Shown here in pieces: positions 1 through 3,688 of a stretch of 5,235 nt of DNA. The translations under genes and the position numbers were made by a program. How positions within the stretch are numbered: the first letter of the stretch is position 1; each line of letters begins with the position of its first letter. The notes under the pieces were generated by a model that was given only the letters and a program-made list of their open reading frames with translations, was not told the origin of the DNA and did no database searches. The DNA comes from Nanohaloarchaea archaeon SW_4_43_9 (GTDB lineage: Archaea; Nanohalarchaeota; Nanosalinia; Nanosalinales; Nanosalinaceae), in the NCBI GenBank assembly GCA_003009815.1, contig PXPD01000005.1, positions 1-5,235 on the forward strand, in the 5' to 3' direction.

Positions 1-15
1 TTTAAACAGTTAGAT

Positions 16-150
16 ATGGCGATATGCGACTACTGCGGTGAGAAGGAAGCAACCCAGACTTGCGAAGTATGTGGAAGCAGAGTATGCACCGAGCATAAAA
101 AAGATTACGGCTGTAATACCTGTGGGGGCGGAATAACAAAGTTCGAGTAG
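16..150 (+). CDS. Small zinc-finger protein (44 aa), HIT/treble-clef-like
   Basis: A 44-residue ORF runs from ATG at 16 to TAG at 148. It carries four regularly spaced ligand pairs: CDYC (residues 4-7), CEVC (16-19), CTEH (24-27) and CNTC (33-36). Seven cysteines and one histidine are enough for two zinc ions, as in HIT-type or B-box-like zinc fingers, where two interleaved sites build a compact module. Such short archaeal proteins are usually thought to mediate protein or nucleic-acid contacts; no specific role can be read here. The start is the first ATG, but the frame stays open to the left edge (FKQLD precedes the Met), so a longer protein beginning outside the window is possible. Its promoter would also lie outside. 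It is followed after 36 bases by a separately promoted membrane protein gene. The zinc-site call is strong; the exact family is uncertain. Confidence 0.75.
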   Translation: MAICDYCGEKEATQTCEVCGSRVCTEHKKDYGCNTCGGGITKFE

Positions 151-156
151 AAGTTG

Positions 157-164
157 TTTTTAAG
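157..164 (+). promoter_or_regulatory. TATA box for the 187-426 gene
   Basis: TTTTTAAG is centred about 26 bases before the GTG at 187. This spacing places transcription start at or next to the start codon, implying a leaderless mRNA. It also supports GTG as the true start, because no Shine-Dalgarno sequence is present. Confidence 0.6.
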
Positions 165-186
165 TAGCTGAAATAAAAACATATTT

Positions 187-426
187 GTGCAGAGAAAAGA
201 TAGACTGGAGAGATTTACTGAATTCCTTATTTTCGGTATTATTCTTGGTGTAACCGAGGACATGATAGCTATTATGCTGGCTACAGGTGAAAGCTTCACT
301 CTCCGCATGCTTGGAATAGTTATAGCAGTTACGATACCCTTCGCGGCTTTTTCAGAACTGGTAGTTGATAGCGATGACTACAGGATAACGGAGAGAATTT
401 CAGGTCGGATAAGAGATCTGCTGTAA
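187..426 (+). CDS. Small two-helix integral membrane protein of unknown function
   Basis: This 79-residue protein has a short basic N-terminus (QRKDRLER), a first hydrophobic segment at about residues 12-31, a short loop (ATGESF), a second hydrophobic segment at about 40-56, and a charged C-terminal helix at about 60-79. The first segment is interrupted by Thr23-Glu24-Asp25, and Glu57 sits at the end of the second. Acidic residues inside or bordering membrane helices suggest a functional rather than purely structural role, such as ion handling or helix packing, but this is inference. The positive-inside rule puts the N-terminus in the cytoplasm. The GTG start is chosen for its distance from the TATA box at 157-164; no internal Met gives a complete first helix. 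I do not recognise the family with certainty. It lies between a zinc-finger gene and a secreted-type gene, each with its own promoter. Confidence 0.75.
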   Translation: MQRKDRLERFTEFLIFGIILGVTEDMIAIMLATGESFTLRMLGIVIAVTIPFAAFSELVVDSDDYRITERISGRIRDLL

Positions 427-438
427 TCCTGAAAAATC

Positions 439-446
439 TTTTTTAA
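439..446 (+). promoter_or_regulatory. TATA box for the 471-743 gene
   Basis: TTTTTTAA is centred about 28 bases before the ATG at 471, the spacing expected for a leaderless archaeal transcript. A second AT-rich stretch (TTTATATA, 463-470) touches the ATG and is too close to act as the TATA box. Confidence 0.55.
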
Positions 447-470
447 CTGGCGAGATAAACTCTTTATATA

Positions 471-743
471 ATGAATCAAACTCTAACCCTTATCGTTGCT
501 GCCTCGGTTCTTATGATGACTGCTCTAACTGTGATGTTTATGAGCTCGGATGCTTTACCAGGAGTCCAGAAAGATGTTGAAATTTCAGCATGCCAAGAGG
601 CTATTTCTGCTCAATGTTCGTCCTCAAATTCTGCTACTATCCCTGCCAACTGTAAAAATGATGAGGGCCAGGTTCCCGAGAATGTAGCGAATCAGATAGA
701 AGGATTGTCGGTTTCAGGCTTAAGTTGCCAGCCTTATAATTAA
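471..743 (+). CDS. Membrane-anchored or exported small protein with four cysteines
   Basis: This 90-residue protein has one N-terminal hydrophobic stretch (about residues 5-24, rich in Leu, Val, Met and Ala). A polar domain of about 65 residues follows, with Cys at 41, 49, 61 and 86. An even number of cysteines in an extracytoplasmic domain suggests two disulfide bonds; this is inference. The hydrophobic stretch is either a signal peptide or an uncleaved anchor: no lipobox (hydrophobic pair-Gly/Ala-Cys) and no class III prepilin site is visible, so an anchor is more likely. The Ser/Asn-rich middle (50-63) looks like a loop. I do not recognise a family. The start is supported by the TATA box about 28 bases upstream. 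The gene ends by sharing TTAA with the convergent aef1B stop codon. Confidence 0.7.
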   Translation: MNQTLTLIVAASVLMMTALTVMFMSSDALPGVQKDVEISACQEAISAQCSSSNSATIPANCKNDEGQVPENVANQIEGLSVSGLSCQPYN

Positions 744-994
744 AGCTTGTCGAAGTGCTCTAGCTCAATACTCTGAATTCCTTCTAGATCTTCAAGTTTC
801 TCCTCGACTGCGTCAGTTCCTCCTTCCTCATCTGTTGTGATAGTGGAAACCTTGACTGCTTTAAGACCGAATGCAACTTCTTCCTCTCCTATATCCTCTA
901 CATCCAGCTCCTCTCTGAGCTGATCTTTGATTTTTTCTAGATCGGTTTCGTCGTCTTCCGGCATAATCTTGTATACGCATGAAATCTTTCCCAT
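740..994 (-). CDS. aef1B: Elongation factor 1-beta (aEF-1B), EF-1A guanine nucleotide exchange factor
   Basis: This 84-residue protein matches the archaeal EF-1 beta family over its full length (usually about 85-90 residues): the N-terminal strand MGKISCVYKIMPE, the central EEEVAFGLKAVKV, the DEEGGTDAVEEKL helix and the closing strand GIQSIELE. The family has a ferredoxin-like fold and promotes GDP/GTP exchange on aEF-1A, the factor delivering aminoacyl-tRNA to the ribosome. The frame extends 33 codons further upstream, but those residues are unlike the family. The Met at 994 is chosen because AGGAGGT lies nine bases before it (1004-1010) and family homology begins there. It is strongly acidic, fitting a salt-in halophile. 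Its own TATA box is at 1034-1041. In other archaea this gene follows a small zinc-ribbon gene; here only a relic of that gene seems to remain. It ends tail to tail with the 471-743 gene. Confidence 0.93.
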   Translation of the reverse strand: MGKISCVYKIMPEDDETDLEKIKDQLREELDVEDIGEEEVAFGLKAVKVSTITTDEEGGTDAVEEKLEDLEGIQSIELEHFDKL

Positions 995-1003
995 TTTTGA
1001 ACT

Positions 1004-1010
1004 ACCTCCT
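1004..1010 (-). promoter_or_regulatory. Shine-Dalgarno sequence of aef1B
   Basis: AGGAGGT on the minus strand, nine bases before the ATG at 994, is a full anti-16S match. It decides the start codon against the longer upstream frame. It stands out because most genes here appear leaderless. Confidence 0.85.
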
Positions 1011-1033
1011 GGAAAATCAGATAGGAATGAAGA

Positions 1034-1041
1034 TTTAAAAA
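1034..1041 (-). promoter_or_regulatory. TATA box of aef1B
   Basis: TTTTTAAA on the minus strand. A start site about 26 bases downstream falls near 1011, giving a leader of about 17 bases that just includes the Shine-Dalgarno sequence. aef1B therefore has a promoter independent of the relic gene upstream. Confidence 0.6.
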
Positions 1042-1082
1042 CAGATAAGGAAAAATTAACTTGCTCTAGACTAGTTCTGTGT

Positions 1083-1240
1083 TTAAAATCCAAGTTTTTC
1101 CTTGATCTTCTCGATAATTTTCATTCTGTCACCTCCTCTTGTCCCACGGCCCTGAAACTTGTATTCCGAGCATTCAAACTATACAGAAATCTCTCAGCTG
1201 CCAGCTTCTTACCGCAGCTCGTATATTTCTCTACATCCAT
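1083..1240 (-). pseudogene. Decayed zinc-ribbon gene upstream of aef1B (candidate)
   Basis: From ATG at 1240 the minus strand reads MDVEKYTSCGKKL, like the first half of a small archaeal zinc ribbon (CxSCGKKL), but the first Cys is Tyr. About ten residues later, in the +1 frame, comes ECSEYKF, which resembles FECPECG with CG lost. The original frame then resumes with TSFR and closes at TGA (1121-1123) after 39 codons, with none of the other zinc cysteines. This fits a one-base loss plus a five-base loss, together in phase, plus point changes. It is known that aef1B in haloarchaea is neighboured by a four-CxxC zinc-ribbon gene (HVO_2753 type). A TATA-like sequence remains 25 bases before the ATG. 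It could instead be two real mini-ORFs of 39 and 13 codons coupled by ATGA. This stretch fills most of the gap between aef1B and the tRNA. Confidence 0.5.
1131..1137 (-). promoter_or_regulatory. Shine-Dalgarno-like AGGAGGT before a 13-codon ORF
   Basis: AGGAGGT on the minus strand lies six bases before an ATG at 1124 that opens a 13-codon ORF (MKIIEKIKEKLGF, stop at 1083-1085). The ATG overlaps the TGA of the 39-codon upstream frame as ATGA, a classic coupling arrangement. It may be functional or a coincidence within decayed coding sequence. Confidence 0.4.
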
Positions 1241-1260
1241 AAATCCTATTCTAGCCCAAT

Positions 1261-1268
1261 AAATAAAA
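1261..1268 (-). promoter_or_regulatory. TATA-like box of the relic zinc-ribbon gene
   Basis: TTTTATTT on the minus strand, centred about 25 bases before the ATG at 1240. The spacing would give a leaderless mRNA and suggests the relic's promoter has outlived its reading frame. Confidence 0.4.
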
Positions 1269-1285
1269 GATACACACAGAATCGG

Positions 1286-1293
1286 TTTATAAA
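1286..1293 (+). promoter_or_regulatory. TATA box of tRNA-Arg
   Basis: TTTATAAA is centred 29 bases before the first base of the mature tRNA (1319), implying a primary transcript with a leader of a few bases for RNase P to remove. The box is palindromic, so some minus-strand activity toward the relic is conceivable. Confidence 0.65.
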
Positions 1294-1354
1294 GCTCCTA
1301 GAAATAATTCGGTTACAGGCCCTCTTGGTCTAGTGGAAAGACGGCACCTTGCGG

Positions 1355-1432
1355 AAGACTGGTTACATTCGATCGGCACTCAGTAAGCCATTCTTTGAAT
1401 GGCTTTCGGAATGGTATACTAGTTCAGCAGAT
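1355..1432 (+). other. 78-base tRNA intron at position 37/38 with a bulge-helix-bulge splice site
   Basis: The exon-intron junctions fit the archaeal splicing endonuclease substrate. TTGC (1349-1352, exon) pairs with GCAG (1427-1430, intron) to give a four-pair central helix with one G-U pair. The 3' bulge is ATA (1431-1433), cut before A1433. The 5' bulge is GGA (1353-1355), cut after G1354. The inner helix then pairs 1357-1363 with 1418-1424 (seven pairs, two G-U), separated by a small mismatch at A1356 opposite C1425 and A1426, so the motif is slightly relaxed. CATTC (1366-1370) can pair with GAATG (1409-1413). No open frame of useful length and no C/D-box motif is seen. At 78 bases it is long for a simple archaeal tRNA intron, but it encodes nothing. 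Confidence 0.75.
1385..1405 (+). repeat. Perfect 9-bp inverted repeat inside the tRNA intron
   Basis: AAGCCATTC (1385-1393) and GAATGGCTT (1397-1405) are exact reverse complements around a TTT loop. The hairpin caps the intron fold, inside the 1366-1370/1409-1413 pairing. No T-run follows, so it is not a terminator. Confidence 0.85.
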
Positions 1433-1478
1433 AGGTGCAGACCCAGGGTTCGAGTCCCTGAGAGGGCGTTCAGGATGC

Positions 1479-1486
1479 TTTATATT
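1479..1486 (+). promoter_or_regulatory. TATA box of the 1510-1989 gene
   Basis: TTTATATT begins 10 bases after the tRNA end and is centred about 27 bases before the ATG at 1510, again the leaderless spacing. The membrane protein is therefore transcribed separately from the tRNA. Confidence 0.6.
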
Positions 1487-1509
1487 TATCAGTTAATGAA
1501 TATCCAGAT

Positions 1510-1989
1510 ATGAAGCCGGACTGGAAAAGGGTCAGGAGATGGACTGACAGGCTTGTAGGACCCGCCTTGATAGTAATCTTGGTTGTGATTTTACTGGAGA
1601 TTTTTCTACCTGATCTAGCGCACCACTATCATACAGAAATCATGGTTGTGGATTATGCGGCTATTGCAGTGTTCGTAGCTGATCTCGGTTTCAAGTTTGA
1701 AAGAGCCTCTAGATGGCAGAACTTTCTAAGAGAATACTGGCTGGAGATAATTGCAATAATGCCAGGTTTCATACTCTTCAAGATACTTGATTCGTTATTT
1801 GTGATTACAAGAGGCGCAGAGCTCGGTCAAGATGCTATACACCTTGCAACCCGCTCTGAGAGACTGACCGCACTTGTAAGAGGCAGTGAACTAACGCGTG
1901 CAGCAAGATTCGAAAGGGTCATGCTTGGTTTTGCGAGAACACCTAGACTCGCGAAGGCAACCGAATTCTTCAAACCACATGAAAATTAG
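1510..1989 (+). CDS. Voltage-sensor-like membrane protein without a pore domain
   Basis: This 159-residue protein has three clear membrane segments. S1-like: about 16-34 (VGPALIVILVVILLEIF). S2-like: about 48-62 (DYAAIAVFVADLGFKF) with an acidic D58 after a Phe. S3-like: about 74-92 (LREYWLEIIAIMPGFIL), whose xWLxIIAIMP pattern matches the 'NxxDxxAxLP' S3 motif of voltage-gated cation channels, with Glu for the usual Asp. The C-terminal third (101-146) is rich in arginine (101, 115, 119, 124, 130, 133, 136, 143, 146), amphipathic rather than the hydrophobic RxxRxxR of a true S4. No pore helices or selectivity filter (TVGYG) follow; the protein simply ends. It may be a voltage-sensor-only protein, a subunit of a larger channel, or a soluble-tailed relative. 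The start is supported by the TATA box 27 bases upstream. The family assignment is by motif and moderately sure; gating is not shown. Confidence 0.6.
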   Translation: MKPDWKRVRRWTDRLVGPALIVILVVILLEIFLPDLAHHYHTEIMVVDYAAIAVFVADLGFKFERASRWQNFLREYWLEIIAIMPGFILFKILDSLFVITRGAELGQDAIHLATRSERLTALVRGSELTRAARFERVMLGFARTPRLAKATEFFKPHEN

Positions 1990-2064
1990 TTAAAGGGTTT
2001 TGCTGACCAGGTTTTACTCTATCATTTATGTTTTCTATCCTCATACCAGGCAAATGACAGATAA

Positions 2065-2568
2065 TTAGGCTTTTTCCAGGCCGGTATACTTAATTTTTTC
2101 TCCCGGGTTCTTAGTTTCAAGTCTCCTTACAACTTTTTTTAGCTCGCTGTCTCTAGGACTGCCGGTCTGTGACTCGTCCAGTAACTCGTTTTCCACCGGC
2201 GGGTATTTCTGTTTTTCGAGTTTTTCCCTGCCTTCGTATTCTAGATTAATACCTCTGTTCTCATCTTTCTGGCCTGATTTTACAGCTTCCGGTTCTTCCA
2301 GTATGGTAGCAATCTGTTCAAGGAGTTCCTGGCTGTTATACTTCTCTGATCCTATCTCTCTTCTCTGATTGTAGAAATCGGTGAGAACTTCAAACTTGGT
2401 ATAGGCATCCATATCCTGATAGTCCTCGCTGTCAAACTCTATTTCAAAACCGGTGGAGGCCAGCAACTGACCGTTTTTCAACAGCCAGTCAGCCACAGGT
2501 TCGTATTCTTCTGCTTTTTCGCGTGTTTTGAAACAAATAAGCTTGTTTTCAGGTTGCGCTCTTGACAT
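2065..2568 (-). CDS. Acidic hypothetical protein (167 aa)
   Basis: I do not recognise this gene. The protein has no membrane segment or signal peptide and should be cytoplasmic. Residues 1-90 look folded, with alternating strand (NKLICFKT, FEIEFDS) and helix (EKAEEYEPVADWLLKN, AYTKFEVLTDFYNQR, SQELLEQIATILEE) patterns. Residues 95-167 are highly charged and low in hydrophobics, and probably disordered or weakly helical. It has one cysteine and no recognisable catalytic motif. The ATG at 2568 is the first usable start: an upstream in-frame GTG is followed at once by TAA. It has no close Shine-Dalgarno sequence; the nearest G-rich run (GGGGGGAGGAG) lies about 28 bases upstream. A TATA box at 2630-2638 would give a leader of about 37 bases. 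It is convergent with the voltage-sensor-like gene and lies downstream of the SecB-like gene with its own likely promoter. Confidence 0.65.
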   Translation of the reverse strand: MSRAQPENKLICFKTREKAEEYEPVADWLLKNGQLLASTGFEIEFDSEDYQDMDAYTKFEVLTDFYNQRREIGSEKYNSQELLEQIATILEEPEAVKSGQKDENRGINLEYEGREKLEKQKYPPVENELLDESQTGSPRDSELKKVVRRLETKNPGEKIKYTGLEKA

Positions 2569-2629
2569 ATACTTTTAGATCACGTTTCAGTTTTCTCCTC
2601 CCCCCAACCTGGGCAATTTGGATCTGAGC

Positions 2630-2638
2630 TTTTAAAAA
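2630..2638 (-). promoter_or_regulatory. Probable TATA box of the 2065-2568 gene
   Basis: TTTTTAAAA on the minus strand, about 62 bases before the ATG at 2568. A start site near 2606 would put the G-rich run at 2596-2609 at the very 5' end of the mRNA. A similar TTTAAAAGCT occurs at 2663-2672, closer to the preceding gene's stop, so which box is used is uncertain. Confidence 0.4.
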
Positions 2639-2678
2639 TCTTGCGGTAAAAGAGTCCTGTGTAGCTTTTAAACTGTTT

Positions 2679-3077
2679 CTATTCTTCGATTCTCGGTGTT
2701 GGTACAGGCGGGATTAATCCAAGTGTGTCTGCCACGCCTACTGACTGCGATATACATTTTCTGTAGAGATCGTTCATGATGTGTTTGTTAACTTGTTCAG
2801 GTAGTTCTTCGTTTTCATCCCAACTGTCTACTACATCTTCCACGTCTCGGTTCCAGAGAATATTTCCTTCCAGAACTATCTTTGCAGCGTTTTGATCTCC
2901 AACTGTATAGCATACAGTGAAGCTGAAATCGATTTTCGCAACTTCATCGTCAAAAGCGTTTATAGATGCTTTTTCTACCGAGATAATTTTAGGTGTATAG
3001 TTTACCTGCACATCTCCTCCTTTTGTTGAACGGTTTTTCTCTGCGTTAAGAGAGTCAACGTTGAATCCTACGATCAT
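2679..3077 (-). CDS. SecB-like protein, putative cytoplasmic chaperone
   Basis: This 132-residue protein has an N-terminal half of alternating strands (QVNYTPKIISVEKA, KIDFSFTVCYTVG, AAKIVLEGNILWN) ending in an E-G-N-I-L-W strand. A long helix follows (VNKHIMNDLYRKCISQSVGVADTLG), then a Pro-rich C-terminal strand (LIPPVPTPRI). This order, four-stranded sheet, long helix, then a 'xLxPPxP' tail, matches the SecB-like fold, in which the helix follows an I-x-G strand and the chain ends near a Leu-x-Pro-Pro motif. Bacterial SecB keeps preproteins unfolded for export; archaeal SecB-like proteins (such as MJ0357) are less well understood. No membrane segment is present. The start ATG is 27 bases from the TATA box at 3101-3108. 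It is divergent from a membrane-anchored thioredoxin-like gene, which fits an export or folding role but does not prove it. The fold assignment is by pattern only. Confidence 0.5.
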   Translation of the reverse strand: MIVGFNVDSLNAEKNRSTKGGDVQVNYTPKIISVEKASINAFDDEVAKIDFSFTVCYTVGDQNAAKIVLEGNILWNRDVEDVVDSWDENEELPEQVNKHIMNDLYRKCISQSVGVADTLGLIPPVPTPRIEE

Positions 3078-3100
3078 AATGTGCTACTTATTCGAAAAAC

Positions 3101-3108
3101 TACTTTAA
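3101..3108 (-). promoter_or_regulatory. TATA box of the SecB-like gene
   Basis: TTAAAGTA on the minus strand, centred about 27 bases before the ATG at 3077 (leaderless spacing). It lies only 14 bases from the opposing plus-strand TATA box at 3123-3129, so the two promoters may compete or be co-regulated. Confidence 0.55.
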
Positions 3109-3122
3109 TCCCTTTGGTTAGG

Positions 3123-3129
3123 TTTTTAT
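3123..3129 (+). promoter_or_regulatory. TATA box of the 3154-3657 gene
   Basis: TTTTTAT is centred 28 bases before the ATG at 3154. This decides the start: the in-frame TTG at 3133 would lie only about 7 bases from the box and could not be on a normal transcript. Confidence 0.6.
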
Positions 3130-3153
3130 GGATTGCCGATCGAAAACTTTCCT

Positions 3154-3657
3154 ATGGTAAATGCAAAACAGATAGGTATTTTTGTTGTAGCTATCCTTAT
3201 CGGAGGTGGTTTCGCATTTGGAGGAATCGCGAGTTATGCAGGTATAGTAGGCGGCGGACAGCAGTCTCAGGGAAAGGGAGAGTTTGATGCAACAATGCCA
3301 GAACAGAACTACCAGGAATCGCCGTATAATATGAGTTTGAGAGAACAGCAGGTTCTGGCCTACAATAATGACGTTGTATTTGTCAATGCTTTCTATGAGA
3401 ATGAGGAGCAGAGAGAACAGCTTCAACAGCTTCAATCACTAATTCAGAGGTTTGACAGCAGGGTCTATGTCAGTGTTGCTAGCTCTTCTTCAAGCTCGGA
3501 AATCCTGGTAAGCTATGGTATTGTCGAGTTTCCATCAGCGGTCGTCACCGGAGGTTCAGGTGTTTCACAGCCGGAGAATGTAACGGTTGAACGGATTTCC
3601 GAGGCGGTATGTGACGGATTCAGAAACCTTGATGACCAGTCTGCAGAGTGCCTGTAG
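3154..3657 (+). CDS. Membrane-anchored thioredoxin-fold-like protein lacking CxxC
   Basis: This 167-residue protein has an N-terminal membrane helix (about 7-32, Gly-rich), a polar Gln-rich linker (36-66), then a domain of about 90 residues outside the cell. The domain pattern is thioredoxin-like: a strand (DVVFVNAFY, 73-81), a Gln/Glu-rich helix (82-99), a strand (RVYVSVAS, 103-110), a helix, then GIVEFPSAVVTGG (122-134), which resembles the cis-proline turn 'V-x-x-x-P-t-x-v-x-x-G', and a C-terminal helix. Where the redox CxxC normally sits there is YENEEQ, so it cannot be a classical oxidoreductase. The only cysteines are 153 and 166, which could bond to each other. A Ser run at 110-115 is notable. 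It could act as a structural or chaperone-like partner. The fold is inferred from pattern. It faces the SecB-like gene across a 76-base divergent promoter and is followed by another membrane protein. Confidence 0.55.
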   Translation: MVNAKQIGIFVVAILIGGGFAFGGIASYAGIVGGGQQSQGKGEFDATMPEQNYQESPYNMSLREQQVLAYNNDVVFVNAFYENEEQREQLQQLQSLIQRFDSRVYVSVASSSSSSEILVSYGIVEFPSAVVTGGSGVSQPENVTVERISEAVCDGFRNLDDQSAECL

Positions 3658-3659
3658 AG

Positions 3660-3667
3660 TTATATAT
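3660..3667 (+). promoter_or_regulatory. TATA box of the 3689-4321 gene
   Basis: TTATATAT starts two bases after the preceding stop codon and is centred about 25 bases before the ATG at 3689, so this gene also appears to be leaderless and separately initiated. Confidence 0.6.
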
Positions 3668-3688
3668 TAGGAAGCAGTATTTTTCTGC

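Larger units (their letters stand above)
1319..1468 (+). tRNA. tRNA-Arg(GCG), interrupted by an intron
   Basis: All four arms are visible. Acceptor: GCCCTCT (1319-1325) with AGAGGGC (1461-1467), seven perfect pairs. D arm: GTCT/AGAC (1328-1331, 1339-1342) with loop AGTGGAA. Anticodon arm: GCACC (1344-1348) with GGTGC (1434-1438). T arm: CAGGG/CCCTG around TTCGAGT (1444-1460). The discriminator is G1468 and CCA is not encoded. Removing 1355-1432 gives the anticodon loop TTGCGGA, anticodon GCG, reading the Arg codons CGC and CGU. The D loop carries A after the GG pair, the A20 identity element for Arg, and C35 is the other. The mature body is 72 bases. The D and anticodon arms also resemble tRNA-Gly, but no splice choice yields a Gly anticodon. 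A promoter lies at 1286-1293. Confidence 0.88.

Noticed and set aside
995..1093. N-terminal extension of aEF-1 beta by 33 residues
   Set aside because: The extra residues are unlike the family and the Shine-Dalgarno sequence and TATA box lie inside the extension, so the start at 994 is right.
927..1333. Plus-strand ORFs across the aef1B upstream region
   Set aside because: Compositionally odd, overlapping antisense to aef1B and its relic neighbour, running into the tRNA promoter, with no promoter of their own.
1355..1432. C/D-box or H/ACA guide RNA hidden in the intron
   Set aside because: No RUGAUGA or CUGA boxes and no hairpin followed by ACA at the right distance were found.
1319..1468. 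tRNA-Gly or tRNA-Cys identity
   Set aside because: The arms resemble tRNA-Gly, but no splice position gives a Gly anticodon. A Cys GCA would need a cut two bases earlier that breaks the bulge-helix-bulge, and the discriminator is G rather than U.
1990..2064. Terminator between the convergent genes
   Set aside because: Several short T-runs (TTTT) occur, compatible with archaeal termination, but no run or hairpin is strong enough to call.
3133..3153. TTG start seven codons upstream in the 3154-3657 gene
   Set aside because: It lies about 7 bases from the TATA box and would add a polar segment before the membrane helix; the ATG at 3154 has the leaderless spacing.
3081..3435. Overlapping ORFs on both strands around 3081-3435
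   Set aside because: They lie in other frames of the divergent promoter and of the thioredoxin-like gene and show no family-like pattern.
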